From Pseudomonas sp. (GTDB lineage: Bacteria > Pseudomonadota > Gammaproteobacteria > Pseudomonadales > Pseudomonadaceae), in assembly GCF_030684895.1 (NCBI RefSeq), contig NZ_JAUXXP010000086.1, positions 46,294 through 110,293 on the forward strand: a stretch of 64,000 nucleotides of DNA, read 5' to 3'. The position numbers and the translations under genes were made by a program. Under the pieces are notes generated by a model, which had not been told where the DNA came from, ran no database searches, and saw only the letters and a program-made list of their open reading frames with translations. This document shows positions 8,522 through 16,884 of this stretch, in pieces; position 1 is the stretch's first letter; each line of letters begins with the position of its first letter.

Positions 8522-8773
8522 TTTTAGCTCTTTTAATAAGGTTGATAGATTTAATATCCATCTGTTCGTGTCACCAGTCTAGGAGCTAATGCCTGCCGGT
8601 GAGCACATCTGTACGTTAGGCTGAACGTACCGGAAGCGCATAGATAATCACAAGCTTTCATTACACAAAAAGGCAGGTTGGAGCACCGATGACTATTGAT
8701 TGGTTATCCTCAATCAAAATTTATCCTGCTTGTCGACTTTTATACTCGTCGCATCTGTGCGGATTGGTCTAAC
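8522..8773 (-). promoter_or_regulatory. AT-rich leader of the ATPase/TOPRIM pair with nested palindromes
   Basis: This gene-free stretch keeps the low GC of the island and should hold its promoter. A perfect palindrome GTACGTT-N6-AACGTAC sits at 8611-8630, about 90 bases before the ATPase start, with outer CCGG words on both sides. It may be an operator or an RNA hairpin in the leader. No regulator gene is encoded beside it. Confidence 0.4.
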
Positions 8774-8988
8774 GGTTCCGCCCTTACGGCGGGTCACTTC
8801 TGGCAAACGCCCCAGAAGTAACCAAGAGGTCTTGCCCCTTGCATCCGGCCCGACTTCGTCGGGTTCCCTCGCTCCATCATTGTTCCAGGGGCCGGCGTAC
8901 AAGGGCCGTCCCTGGCCCTTTACGCCTCTCGCCGCATCCATGCGGCTCGCTCCCTTCCACAACAATTTCACTCGGCCTTCTGATGGGG
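8774..8988 (-). repeat. Intergenic repeat, left copy of an inverted pair
   Basis: On the minus strand this 215-base unit ends with TTGGTTACTTCTGG, then CCCGCCGTAAGGGCGGAACC. It aligns along its length, with many substitutions, to the plus-strand unit at 9144-9365. Shared landmarks are GGCCGAGTG at the start, GATGC and GGGCCAGGGA inside, GGAGCGAGGGAA, and the CCGTAAGGGCG end. Short open frames inside appear to be by-products of base composition. Confidence 0.7.
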
Positions 8989-9018
8989 CGTTTGGCGTCG
9001 TCTATGAAATCGCTGGTT

Positions 9019-9083
9019 GAAAAGCATGGCGGGTTTCACCCGCCCTACAGGCTACGAACCCGTAGGAGCGGCCCATGGCCGCG
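9019..9083. repeat. REP-like sequences between the inverted repeats
   Basis: GGCGGGTTTCACCCGCC is followed by GTAGGAGCGGCCCATGGCCG (about 9062-9081). Both are hairpin-forming words of the kind found as REP elements in Pseudomonas genomes. No gene is seen from 8522 to 9631. Confidence 0.6.
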
Positions 9084-9143
9084 TTGCTTTTGCTTTTTTG
9101 TTTTTGTCGTCCACAAATCGTGTAAGCAACGCGGTCCCCGAAT

Positions 9144-9365
9144 CCCGTCAGGAGGCCGAGTGGAGGTGCTGTGGAGAGGGGCGTTTGGCATGGATGCCAA
9201 ACGAGGAACGATGGGCCAGGGATGGCTCACCGTGACGACCCTCGGAACAGTGCTGGAGCGAGGGAAGTCTGGCGAAGCCAGACCCGTATGCAGGGTGTGC
9301 TTTCTCTTTGGTTACTTTCTCTTTGCACAAGCAAAGAGAAAGTAACTCGCCGTAAGGGCGAAACC
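9144..9365 (+). repeat. Intergenic repeat, right copy of an inverted pair
   Basis: A plus-strand copy of the unit at 8774-8988. It ends in a hairpin CTTTCTCTTTGCACAAGCAA plus AGAGAAAGTAACTC, then CGCCGTAAGGGCGAAACC. The two units point away from each other around a 155-base centre that holds REP sequences. A 266-base remainder up to the chemoreceptor gene shows nothing assignable apart from its promoter space. Confidence 0.7.
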
Positions 9366-9631
9366 ATCAATTCGCATCACTGCCGCTGTGGCGGTTAGCT
9401 CACCCTACGGGATGCTTTTGCTGAATCAGTACGTCTCAGCGATGCGAGTCATCGGCGTAAAGCCGAAACCAGTAAGCCGAGCCGATCAACCAGCCGCCGA
9501 TTTACCGCGACAGTCGCTTTCGCGCGGCAGCTGTGTCGTGGTGAGGCCAGCGCTGGCGCGGCGATCAGCCTTAACTATCCTCTACAAGCGCCGATAAAGC
9601 GTATTACTGGCCAGCTAGAAGGCGATGTCCC

Positions 9632-11599
9632 ATGAATATCAAGTCCAAGCTGTTGCTGAGCTTTCTGGTTGCAACCCTGATTCCGGTACTGGTGGTGGCG
9701 CTGCTGACGATTCGCAATGTCACGCAGCAGGCCAAAGAGAACTTCCTGGTCGCCAGCAGCCTGGATATGAAGCTGGTGAACAACAGCTTCGCCACTTTCT
9801 TTGATTCGGTGGGCTACACCGTTTCCGCCCTGGCGGAATATCCCGCAGTGAAGGATGCCGAGAACGGTGAGCTGACCACCTACTTCGGTGAGGCGCGCAA
9901 GCCGGGCGAGGTGGCCACCGCCAATGGTGGGCGCGAGAAGCAGATTTTCGATTACTTCTCCAGCATCGGTAAGAACAACCCCACCTTCGGCTACGTCTAC
10001 ATGAGCGATACCAAGGGCGGCTATGTGGAGTGGCCGGGCACCGGGGATTACGGTGACTGGGACCCGCGCACGCGCGAGTGGTACCCCATCGGTCGTGACG
10101 CCAACTTTACCCTGGGCCGCCGCGACGGTTATTACTGGGAGCCGGATGATGCTGTGTATGTCTCGGTGCTCAAGGGCTTCAAGGACACCGCCGGGCAGTT
10201 TGCCGGGGTGGTGGCGGTGGATGTGTCGCTCAAGGCGCTCACCGATATGGCGCAGAAGGTGCGCTTTGGCGAAACCGGTTTTCTGATGCTGGCGGAGGGC
10301 AGCGGCACCTTGCTGGTGGATGGCCTGAAACCGGACAACAACTTCAAGAAGGTCAGCGAGCTGCCTGGCGAGTACTTTGCCACCATCGGCAAGACCGAAA
10401 ACGGCCTGGTCGAGGTGGAGATCGACGGGGTGGCGTATATGGCCAACGTCTACACCTCGCCGGAGCTGGGCTGGAAGTTTGTCGGCTTCAAGCAGGCGGA
10501 CGAGATTTACGCGAGCGCCCGTGAGCTGACCTGGATCACCCTGGTGGTGTGCATCGTGCTGGTGCTGGTATTCGGCGCGGCTGGGGTAGTGATCGCCAAC
10601 CGCATCGTCAACCCTATCAATCTGGTGAAGGACGGGCTTCGCACCATCGCCCAGGGTGAAGGTGACCTGACCCGCCGCCTGGACCTGCTCAGCACGGATG
10701 AAACCGGCGAGCTGGCCAAGTGGTTCAATCAGTTTATCGAGTCGATTCAGGGCATGATCCGGGTGATCAAGGAGAACGCCATCAGCATGGATGGGGTTTC
10801 CAGCGACACCAACAAGCGCACCACGGCGATGTCCGCCACGCTGCAGCGTCAGTTGAGTTCGGTGGAGCAGATCGTCACGGCGGTGACCGAGATGTCGTCG
10901 GCGGCTAATGAGGTGGCCAAGACCTGCGTGCAGACCGCCGATGTGTCGGAGCAGGGGCTGGTGGCCACGCGCAATGGTAAAGAGGTGATCGCCCGCAGCA
11001 CGTCGGGGGTCAACAAGCTCGGCGCCAGCATCCAGAACTCCAGCAAGGTGCTGCAGGAGCTGGAGAAGGAAACGGTCAATATCAACAATATCCTCTCGAC
11101 CATTCAGCAAATCGCCGAGCAGACCAACCTGCTGGCCCTCAACGCCGCCATCGAAGCCGCCCGCGCGGGCGAGCAGGGCCGTGGCTTTGCGGTGGTGGCC
11201 GATGAAGTACGCAACCTGGCCAAACGCACCCAGGACTCCACCGAGCAGATCAACAACATCCTCAATCTGCTGGTCAACCGCATCAAGGAAGTGACGGTGA
11301 GCATGGACCAGAGCCTGGTCGAGTCGGGCAAGGCCATCGTGCTGTCCGATGAGGTTATGGCGGCCTTCGAAAGCATTGAGGGCAAGGTGCAGATGATCCG
11401 CGACATGACCATGCAGATCGCCACGGCGACTGAGGAGCAGCACCTGGTGACCGAGGAAATCAACCAGAACATCGTCGCCATCAACGATGCGGTGACGCAG
11501 ATATCGGTTCAAGCATCGGAAGTGGAGAGCTATGCCCAAGAGCAAAGCGGCTTGAGCAGTGAGCTGAAGCAACTGGTGGTGCGTTTCCGCACCGAGTAA
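9632..11599 (+). CDS. Methyl-accepting chemotaxis protein with dCache sensor
   Basis: A 655-residue transmembrane chemoreceptor. A first membrane helix (about residues 8-27) is followed by a periplasmic dCache-type domain of about 260 residues, with GYVYMSDTKGG and DPRTREWYPIGRD in the distal-pocket region. The second membrane helix is at about 292-318, then a HAMP segment and the signalling hairpin with tip QIAEQTNLLALNAAIEAARA. There is no C-terminal CheR-tethering pentapeptide. The WY/R/D pattern is compatible with small organic ligands such as amino acids or amines; the ligand cannot be read with confidence. It stands alone with its own terminator. Confidence 0.92.
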   Translation: MNIKSKLLLSFLVATLIPVLVVALLTIRNVTQQAKENFLVASSLDMKLVNNSFATFFDSVGYTVSALAEYPAVKDAENGELTTYFGEARKPGEVATANGGREKQIFDYFSSIGKNNPTFGYVYMSDTKGGYVEWPGTGDYGDWDPRTREWYPIGRDANFTLGRRDGYYWEPDDAVYVSVLKGFKDTAGQFAGVVAVDVSLKALTDMAQKVRFGETGFLMLAEGSGTLLVDGLKPDNNFKKVSELPGEYFATIGKTENGLVEVEIDGVAYMANVYTSPELGWKFVGFKQADEIYASARELTWITLVVCIVLVLVFGAAGVVIANRIVNPINLVKDGLRTIAQGEGDLTRRLDLLSTDETGELAKWFNQFIESIQGMIRVIKENAISMDGVSSDTNKRTTAMSATLQRQLSSVEQIVTAVTEMSSAANEVAKTCVQTADVSEQGLVATRNGKEVIARSTSGVNKLGASIQNSSKVLQELEKETVNINNILSTIQQIAEQTNLLALNAAIEAARAGEQGRGFAVVADEVRNLAKRTQDSTEQINNILNLLVNRIKEVTVSMDQSLVESGKAIVLSDEVMAAFESIEGKVQMIRDMTMQIATATEEQHLVTEEINQNIVAINDAVTQISVQASEVESYAQEQSGLSSELKQLVVRFRTE

Positions 11600-11623
11600 G
11601 CGCGGGTTAATCCCCAGATAAAG

Positions 11624-11646
11624 CCCCGCAAATGCGGGGTTTTTTC
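11624..11646 (+). terminator. Rho-independent terminator after the chemoreceptor
   Basis: CCCCGCA and TGCGGGG pair around a two-base AA centre, followed by six T, 25 bases after the stop codon. Confidence 0.92.
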
Positions 11647-11793
11647 TGCCTGCTATATCCATTGACGTGCGCAAACCCACTGGCTAATAGCTGGTCGAGT
11701 TAGCAGAGCGCACCTGTCGCACATGACGTTGTTCTATCGCGCCCCGTATGATCGCCGGCTTATTTACTGTGCGGGTCAGAGAGGGCCTTACGG

Positions 11794-12507
11794 ATGAAGC
11801 GATACCTGAATCAATGGAAGTTCTGGGTGCTCTGCGTGCTGCTGGGCAGTGTGTTGGGATGCGCTTCGCGCGGTGGCGATTATCCGGGCGGGGCGGCTGC
11901 TTCCGCCGAGGCTGCAGTGCCGGGTACACAGTTGCAAGGCAAGGCGGCTGGGCGGTTACTGGTTTGGACCGCCAGTTTTACCCTGGAGGTTGTTGAACTC
12001 GACAAGGCTAAGGCTCAGCTCACCGAGCGCATGCTGGCGTTGGGTGGGTATGTTGAGGATACCAGTGATTACGGCGATGACAGCCAGAGCCTGGTTTACC
12101 GTGTGCCCAAGGATGCTTTCGAGGTGGCCATGGGCAGCGTCGAGCAGAGCGGCACTGTGCTGCGGCGCCATGTTAAGGGTGAGGATGTTACCGAGCAGTA
12201 CGTCGATGTGGAGACACGTCTGAACAATAACCGTGCGCTGCGTGATCGCCTTAAAGAGCTACTCGGCAAGGCCCGAGACGTGAAAGACATCCTGCAGATC
12301 GAGAGTGAGCTTAACCGCGTGCAGTCGGAAATCGATTCGATGGACGCGCGCATGCGCATCCTCAAAGATCAGATCCAGATGTCCACCCTGACCGTTGAGC
12401 TGCGTCAGCAGGTGCCGGCCAAGCCCGCCACTATCTATGGCCCGCTGGGTTATCTGTACAAGGGCGCCGAGTGGTTTGTCACCAAGCTGTTCATCATCCG
12501 CGAATAG
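11794..12507 (+). CDS. DUF4349-type lipoprotein
   Basis: A 237-residue lipoprotein. A signal peptide ends in the lipobox GSVLGC, with the lipid-bearing cysteine at about residue 23. The mature part matches the DUF4349 pattern: an early strand pair (RLLVWTASFTLEV), a repeated coiled helix region (LNRVQSEIDSMDARMRIL at about 170-187), and a C-terminal STLTVELRQ strand. Many DUF4349 proteins have a membrane helix near the C terminus; here only a short GYLYKGAEWFVTKLFIIRE tail is present. Function of the family is unknown. Confidence 0.82.
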   Translation: MKRYLNQWKFWVLCVLLGSVLGCASRGGDYPGGAAASAEAAVPGTQLQGKAAGRLLVWTASFTLEVVELDKAKAQLTERMLALGGYVEDTSDYGDDSQSLVYRVPKDAFEVAMGSVEQSGTVLRRHVKGEDVTEQYVDVETRLNNNRALRDRLKELLGKARDVKDILQIESELNRVQSEIDSMDARMRILKDQIQMSTLTVELRQQVPAKPATIYGPLGYLYKGAEWFVTKLFIIRE

Positions 12508-12611
12508 TCTGCGGAAAGGCTTCCTGCTGATTGCGTCGCGTGCAGGGTTTTACAAGGGGTTGCCATCCGCAACTGCGATGGTTGCCCTTAACCTGCACAA
12601 GGAAGCCAATT

Positions 12612-13271
12612 ATGGATATCACCCCTGTTTCATCCTTCACTCCGTTGTCCCTTGCACGCCTGTTGGGCGGGCTGGCGTTGCTGTTGGCGCTGGCGCAGCC
12701 GGCTATGGCGGTAAACATCGTTTACGACGGCTCATGCGCTAACGCGCCTGATCGCCTTGCCGTCGCCAATGCGGTGGCGCGCGCCACGACCTGGGCAAAT
12801 GATGCCTACAACCTGGTGAACAACAACGAGCAGGCACTGCGCAATAACGCGCCGAGCGCTTATCGCACCTGGTTTGGCACCTTCGAGCAGGGCCGCTATC
12901 AGCGAGTACGCGGCGTGCTGGATGGTGTGCGTTTCAAGCTCAGCTCAAACAGCACGCTGACCGCCTATTGCCGGATCAATCCGGCTGTGCCTTGTGACCA
13001 GCCTGGTGATATTGCGGCGACGAATGCGCGTGTGCGCGGTGATTTTGATGTGTGGTTCTGCAATGCCTTCTTTGCGCTGCCTGCCAACGTGGGCTTCGAT
13101 ACCCAGGCCGGCAGCGTGCTGCATGAAATGACCCACTCGATTGGTAATACCGAGGATATCCCTGGTGGCTATGGCCCGGTTAACGCAGCGAACCTGGCCA
13201 CGAATACCCCAGGTCGTGCCGTTGACAATGCCGACAATTACGAATTCTTTGTCGAGCAGCTTTACGATTGA
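12612..13271 (+). CDS. Secreted M35-type (aspzincin) metallopeptidase
   Basis: A 219-residue protein with a cleavable signal peptide (LLLALAQPAMA before VNIVYDG). The zinc motif HEMTH at about residues 171-175 is followed by GNTEDIPGGYG, resembling the GTxDxxYG motif that gives the aspartate ligand of aspzincins, and then NADNYEFFVEQL, typical of deuterolysin/Lys-specific metalloendopeptidases. Four mature-domain cysteines could form disulphides. It is probably exported and digests extracellular protein; substrate preference for lysine sites is family knowledge only. The ATG at 12612 is chosen because the signal peptide begins just after it. Confidence 0.82.
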   Translation: MDITPVSSFTPLSLARLLGGLALLLALAQPAMAVNIVYDGSCANAPDRLAVANAVARATTWANDAYNLVNNNEQALRNNAPSAYRTWFGTFEQGRYQRVRGVLDGVRFKLSSNSTLTAYCRINPAVPCDQPGDIAATNARVRGDFDVWFCNAFFALPANVGFDTQAGSVLHEMTHSIGNTEDIPGGYGPVNAANLATNTPGRAVDNADNYEFFVEQLYD

Positions 13272-13285
13272 GTGTCACCATTCTG

Positions 13286-13321
13286 TGTTGCCGGTGTTGC
13301 CGGTGTTGCCGGTGTTGCCGG
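13286..13321. repeat. Tandem 9-base repeat
   Basis: Four exact copies of TGTTGCCGG lie head to tail just after the metallopeptidase stop codon. The unit length and lack of spacers rule out a CRISPR. It is outside the coding frame; slippage here would not alter the protein. Confidence 0.9.
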
Positions 13322-13390
13322 AGCGCAGGGGCCGGTTGGTGTTCTGGCTGATGGATGTCCAGAAGCCCAATGCTGTTCACATAAGATAAA

Positions 13391-13427
13391 TGCCGCTTCT
13401 CCCTTGTCAGGGAGGCGGCATTTTTTG
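13391..13427 (+). terminator. Rho-independent terminator, first of two
   Basis: TGCCGC...GCGGCA with an inner TCCC/GGGA pairing forms a long stem, followed by six T. It is 120 bases after the metallopeptidase gene. Confidence 0.85.
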
Positions 13428-13457
13428 TGTTCAGATCCGTAGGATGCTGATAGGCAG

Positions 13458-13481
13458 GCCCCGCAATTGCGGGGCTTTTTT
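13458..13481 (+). terminator. Rho-independent terminator, second of two
   Basis: GCCCCGC and GCGGGGC with a four-base AATT centre, followed by six T. It faces the end of a minus-strand gene only two bases away, so it blocks plus-strand read-through into that gene. Confidence 0.88.
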
Positions 13482-13483
13482 GT

Positions 13484-13843
13484 TTACCAGCGATATCCAT
13501 GTCTATGGCCACGCCCGTCGTGTCGACGGTGTTCTTGGCCATACCAGCGTTTGTGGCGCGGCCGTTCTTGCACGTAATACACCGGTGCCGGTTGGTAGTA
13601 GATCGCTTGTGGCGGGTAATGCACCGGTTGCGGCGGGTAATAGGCCACTGGCGGTGGTGGGTAATACGCCGGTGGTGGTGGGGTGTAGACCTGCACGGGT
13701 CGGCTTTGGCTGATGATAACGCCGCCAATCACTGCGCCCACCACGGCCCCGGCAATCGCTGCGTCACGGTTGGAAGCCTGCGCCTGGTCAAACAGCGCCA
13801 GGCTGGCCACCAGTCCGGTGATAAGGGGGATACGCGACAGCAT
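13484..13843 (-). CDS. Small exported protein, glycine-zipper plus Pro/Tyr-rich tail
   Basis: A 119-residue protein of unknown function. A signal peptide ends at AQA-S (about residue 23). Then comes a glycine-zipper-like helix, AAIAGAVVGAVIGGVII (about 28-44), followed by about 45 residues dominated by proline and tyrosine (PPPPAYYPPPPVAYYPP and similar), and a basic His/Arg-rich end. Such proteins are usually periplasmic or outer-membrane associated. The ATG is preceded by GAGGAG-like sequence on the minus strand (CAGAGGAGTTTCG). Confidence 0.75.
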   Translation of the reverse strand: MLSRIPLITGLVASLALFDQAQASNRDAAIAGAVVGAVIGGVIISQSRPVQVYTPPPPAYYPPPPVAYYPPQPVHYPPQAIYYQPAPVYYVQERPRHKRWYGQEHRRHDGRGHRHGYRW

Positions 13844-14185
13844 GATCGAAACTCCTCTGCAAACCGGTCTTTCCCGGCTTGTAGTTTCGACACTGGGTGT
13901 TGCGCGGCATTGCAGGGCGCAATGTAAAGCCTGTGTAAAACAGGGCGGCGTGGGCTGATTAGGTGCAGGGCAAACCGCTCAAAACGCTACCGTGTATTTA
14001 TGCTCGACTGGCTAGGGCAGTGCTGAAACTCAAAGCAGCTCAGTTGTGCTGCAGAAGGAAATATTTGGCAGTATCGGCAGGCTGGCGGAGCAAAAAATAA
14101 TTCATTCCGCCGCCTTTGCTTTTGCACTTTAGCCCTAGGCTTGGAGCCGGAAGCGCAGAAAGCCACCTCATTCAAGGAGTCGCTT
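13844..14185. promoter_or_regulatory. Divergent intergenic region
   Basis: These 342 bases separate two genes pointing away from each other and must hold both promoters. No gene, strong hairpin or repeat was seen. The ribosome-binding site AAGGAG at 14175-14180 fixes the start of the plus-strand gene. Confidence 0.45.
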
Positions 14186-15298
14186 ATGTTGAGTTGCAAA
14201 GGATTTTTGCTTGCCGCAGGCGCTGGGCTGTTGGCCTGTCATGTTCAAGCTGCGGATGTCACGGTCAAGCTGGGCAGCACCGAGCGCGTTACCCGTTTGT
14301 TTGCCTACCCCAATAACTGCAATGTGATCTGCTATCGCGATTGGACGCTGGAGCAGACCGCCGAGCACTACCTGCGTCAGAGCTTGCAGCGTGATGGTTA
14401 CGCCACCGCCAAGGTCAGCGTGCACCGCGAGCAGCAAGATCTCTACGCTAAATTTACCGAGGTGCCCGAGGGCTACGGTAAACCACTCGAGCAACTGCTG
14501 AAGACCGGAGAGCTGGCTTACAGTGGCGCCAAACTGCTCAACAAGGATGGCAAGTGGCAATACAACTGGTCGTTGTTCCTGCCGCTGGGCATGGCACTCG
14601 ATAACCGCAAGAGCGTTGAGTTGCTGCACTTCCCGCCGGATTACTCGTTGACCCAGGCGCAGGACTATTTAGAGTCGAGCACCACAAACCGTTGGGCTGA
14701 TCTGCTGACCCAGAACGGCATCAATGCCGCGCAGACACCGGCCTTTCAGACCATCATCGACATTGCCCCGATTGCCGCGCCGGCCAACGCCGGTAGCGCG
14801 CTTGAGGGGGTTTACAGCTATTTCAATGCCTACCAGACGCAGATGGTTATGCAGTTGACCGCTGGCCAAGACGGCCAGGCGTTGCCCATGGTGGCCTTTG
14901 GCAGCCCGGTGCGCAGCTGGGTTAATCAGCAGTACGGGGTTTCTGTCGATGTCCTCGGTCTGGCGCAGATCAGCCCGGCCGCTGGGCAGCAGGTAGCCGT
15001 GCTCGGCGCCAACCACCCTAGTTACATCTGGTACGCCGCTGACCCGGAAAACTATAACGGCGATCAGCAGAAAGCCGATGCTGCCGGCCTCAAGGTTATG
15101 GGGCAAGATCTCAGCGCGGCCTGCTGGCAGGCACGCATGGGCGAACAACCCAATCAGAGCGCGAGCCCGGTGCTGAGCAGCTGCAGCGAGAAATGGCAGG
15201 TCACTGAAAAACTACAGACCTGCGAGCTGTTCTACACCTCGGTGCGTAACCTGACTGCCGAAGCGGCGCAGGCCAAGTGCACCCCGGCGAGTAGCTAA
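14186..15298 (+). CDS. Exported protein of unknown function
   Basis: A 370-residue protein that I do not recognise. It begins with a signal peptide (LSCKGFLLAAGAGLLACHVQA before ADVTVKL); the cysteine in LLACHVQA is not in a convincing lipobox, so type I cleavage is likelier. Visible landmarks are a cysteine pair in NNCNVICYRDW (about residues 43-53) and three more cysteines in the C-terminal 60 residues (LSAACWQ, LSSCSEKW, LQTCELF), suggesting disulphides in the periplasm. The start at 14186 has an AAGGAG site six bases upstream; an earlier in-frame ATG at 14141 has none. It ends before a hairpin shared with a convergent gene. Confidence 0.7.
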   Translation: MLSCKGFLLAAGAGLLACHVQAADVTVKLGSTERVTRLFAYPNNCNVICYRDWTLEQTAEHYLRQSLQRDGYATAKVSVHREQQDLYAKFTEVPEGYGKPLEQLLKTGELAYSGAKLLNKDGKWQYNWSLFLPLGMALDNRKSVELLHFPPDYSLTQAQDYLESSTTNRWADLLTQNGINAAQTPAFQTIIDIAPIAAPANAGSALEGVYSYFNAYQTQMVMQLTAGQDGQALPMVAFGSPVRSWVNQQYGVSVDVLGLAQISPAAGQQVAVLGANHPSYIWYAADPENYNGDQQKADAAGLKVMGQDLSAACWQARMGEQPNQSASPVLSSCSEKWQVTEKLQTCELFYTSVRNLTAEAAQAKCTPASS

Positions 15299-15305
15299 GT
15301 GCCGT

Positions 15306-15335
15306 GATCAAAGCCTACTGCTGTGGGCTTTGATC
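15306..15335. terminator. Bidirectional hairpin between convergent genes
   Basis: GATCAAAGCC and GGCTTTGATC form a perfect 10-bp stem with a ten-base loop, lying between the plus-strand unknown gene and the minus-strand FimV-like gene. The T tracts are weak, so termination efficiency is uncertain. Confidence 0.6.
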
Positions 15336-15352
15336 GCTCTTGGGCTTAAGGA

Positions 15353-16558
15353 TTAAGGAATCACAGGCGTTTGATTTTCAGCTGTAGCCGCTGACACGTC
15401 AGGCGTTACAGCTGGAGCCTGATTTTGCGCGGCCAGGTAAGCCTGTAGTTTGGCCATCTGATCGTCTTTCAATTGGATCAGCCGCTGCAGTTTGTCGAGT
15501 TGGCTCTGCAGGTCGGCAATACGGCTTCTCAGTTCAGCGTTTTCACGATTGGTCGAATCGAGGCTTTCCTGAGTTATCGCCAACTGATCAAGTAGGGCCT
15601 TGTTGCCTGCGCTGCCTTTGTCACTGCCGGCGCCCGCCTTGTCGCTGCCGTCCGCAACCAGTTTCAGGTTGTCGCGGCGTTCAATGGTGGCTGGCGTAGC
15701 GGCTGCGGTATTGCGCTTGCTGGCATCCAGCTGCCGGGCGCTGGCGGCAACACTGCGGCCCTCACGCCAGGCTGCGGTCTGTTCGTTAACCTGCGCGATG
15801 GCGGCGCTTTGTGTGCGGCTGTTGATTTGTTGGGCATCGGGTAGGCGCAGCACCTGGCCGCTTTTCATGCGGTTGATGTTGTTATCGATAAAGGCCTGCG
15901 GATTCAGCGCCTGGATCGCCAGCATGGCCTGCTGCACGCTGCCGCCAGCCCGCGCGCGGTTGGCAATGTCCCAGAGGTTGTCGTTGGCGGTGGTCTGGTA
16001 CTCATTGCCTGCCAGCGATGTGCCGGCAGCAGTGCCGGGGGCGGCTGGCTGAGTTGCAGTAACCGCTGAGCGCGCCGCAGGTGACTGTGCGCGTGGCGCA
16101 GAAGATGCGGCGGTTACCGGCTGTTGTACAGCAGCAGGGATCACGCTTTGCGCGGTGTAGAGCGGCGGGTCCAGCAGCAGGGTGTATTCACGCTGCAAAC
16201 GGCCATTCGGCCAGAGCACCTGTACCAGGAAGTTCAGGTAAGGCTCACGCATCGGCTTATTCGAGGTCACCCGGATAACGCTCTTGCCATTGGCTTTGAT
16301 CAGCGGGGTGAATGTCAGGTCAGTCAGGAAGAACTGGCGATCAATCCCGGCCTTATTGAATGCTTCTGGGGATGCCAGGGTCGGGATCACTTCGTTGGCA
16401 TCCAGGCCACGGCTCTCCAGTAGCTCGATTTCAGCTACCAATGGCTGATTAAGCTCTGACTGCAGCGTCACCTCACCCAGCCCTAGCGCGTGCGCCATGC
16501 CGGATGACAGCGCAGAAGCCGCTGCGATTGCCAGCACCAGTTTACGAACCCGAGCCAT
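15353..16558 (-). CDS. Short FimV/HubP-like protein (N-terminal domain, LysM, coiled coil)
   Basis: A 401-residue exported protein. The signal peptide (MARVRKLVLAIAAASALSSG) and first 120 residues match the N-terminal FimV domain: GLGEVTLQSELNQPLVAEIE, NFLVQVLWPNGRLQREYTLL and LDPPLY. A LysM-like peptidoglycan-binding motif follows (EYQTTANDNLWDIANRAR, about 185-240), then a coiled coil (about 315-375). Full-length Pseudomonas FimV is about 900 residues, with a membrane helix and cytoplasmic TPR part; both are absent here. The stop is followed by a terminator-like hairpin, so it looks like a genuine short paralogue. It may act at cell poles or in type IV pilus assembly; that is inference. Confidence 0.85.
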   Translation of the reverse strand: MARVRKLVLAIAAASALSSGMAHALGLGEVTLQSELNQPLVAEIELLESRGLDANEVIPTLASPEAFNKAGIDRQFFLTDLTFTPLIKANGKSVIRVTSNKPMREPYLNFLVQVLWPNGRLQREYTLLLDPPLYTAQSVIPAAVQQPVTAASSAPRAQSPAARSAVTATQPAAPGTAAGTSLAGNEYQTTANDNLWDIANRARAGGSVQQAMLAIQALNPQAFIDNNINRMKSGQVLRLPDAQQINSRTQSAAIAQVNEQTAAWREGRSVAASARQLDASKRNTAAATPATIERRDNLKLVADGSDKAGAGSDKGSAGNKALLDQLAITQESLDSTNRENAELRSRIADLQSQLDKLQRLIQLKDDQMAKLQAYLAAQNQAPAVTPDVSAATAENQTPVIP

Positions 16559-16884
16559 AGCGTTATCCCTTGTGTTGTCTGTTTCTCGACCAGCGAGAGG
16601 ATCTTGAGCGTTGTTGCCGTCTGCCCGCAGAGGTAAGCGCGCTCGGCAATCAACTCGGCCAGTATTGGCCGCCTCGAAAGAGCTGGGGATTTTATGGAGT
16701 TGCGCCGATTAATTGTGTTGATCAGCTTGCAAATCTCTCAAGGTTCTTGCTGAGAACTGCGGCTAATAGCGTCCATTCGTCGGGTACGCAGCGTCCGCGC
16801 GCTCGTTCGGATGGGCGTGGGCTCCGGGGAGATAAGTAAGGCTGTTGCGCTGTCAGGTGTTTCTGGCAGCCCCGCGTTTGCGGC
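16559..16884. other. Intergenic region without visible features
   Basis: The minus-strand promoter of the FimV-like gene should lie at its left end. Apart from that, nothing gene-like, repeated or strongly structured was seen in these 326 bases. Confidence 0.4.

Noticed and set aside
8700..9345. Open frames within the repeat field
   Set aside because: They overlap the inverted repeats and REP sequences, lack ribosome-binding sites, and their protein sequences look like translated repeats.
13286..13321. Possible CRISPR or minisatellite gene
   Set aside because: Units are 9 bases, contiguous and spacer-free, and lie just outside the coding frame. Kept only as a tandem repeat.
15353..15400. 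Frameshift or nonsense truncation of a full-length fimV
   Set aside because: The stop is followed within 20 bases by a terminator-like hairpin and a convergent gene, and no remnant of the FimV C-terminal part was seen downstream.
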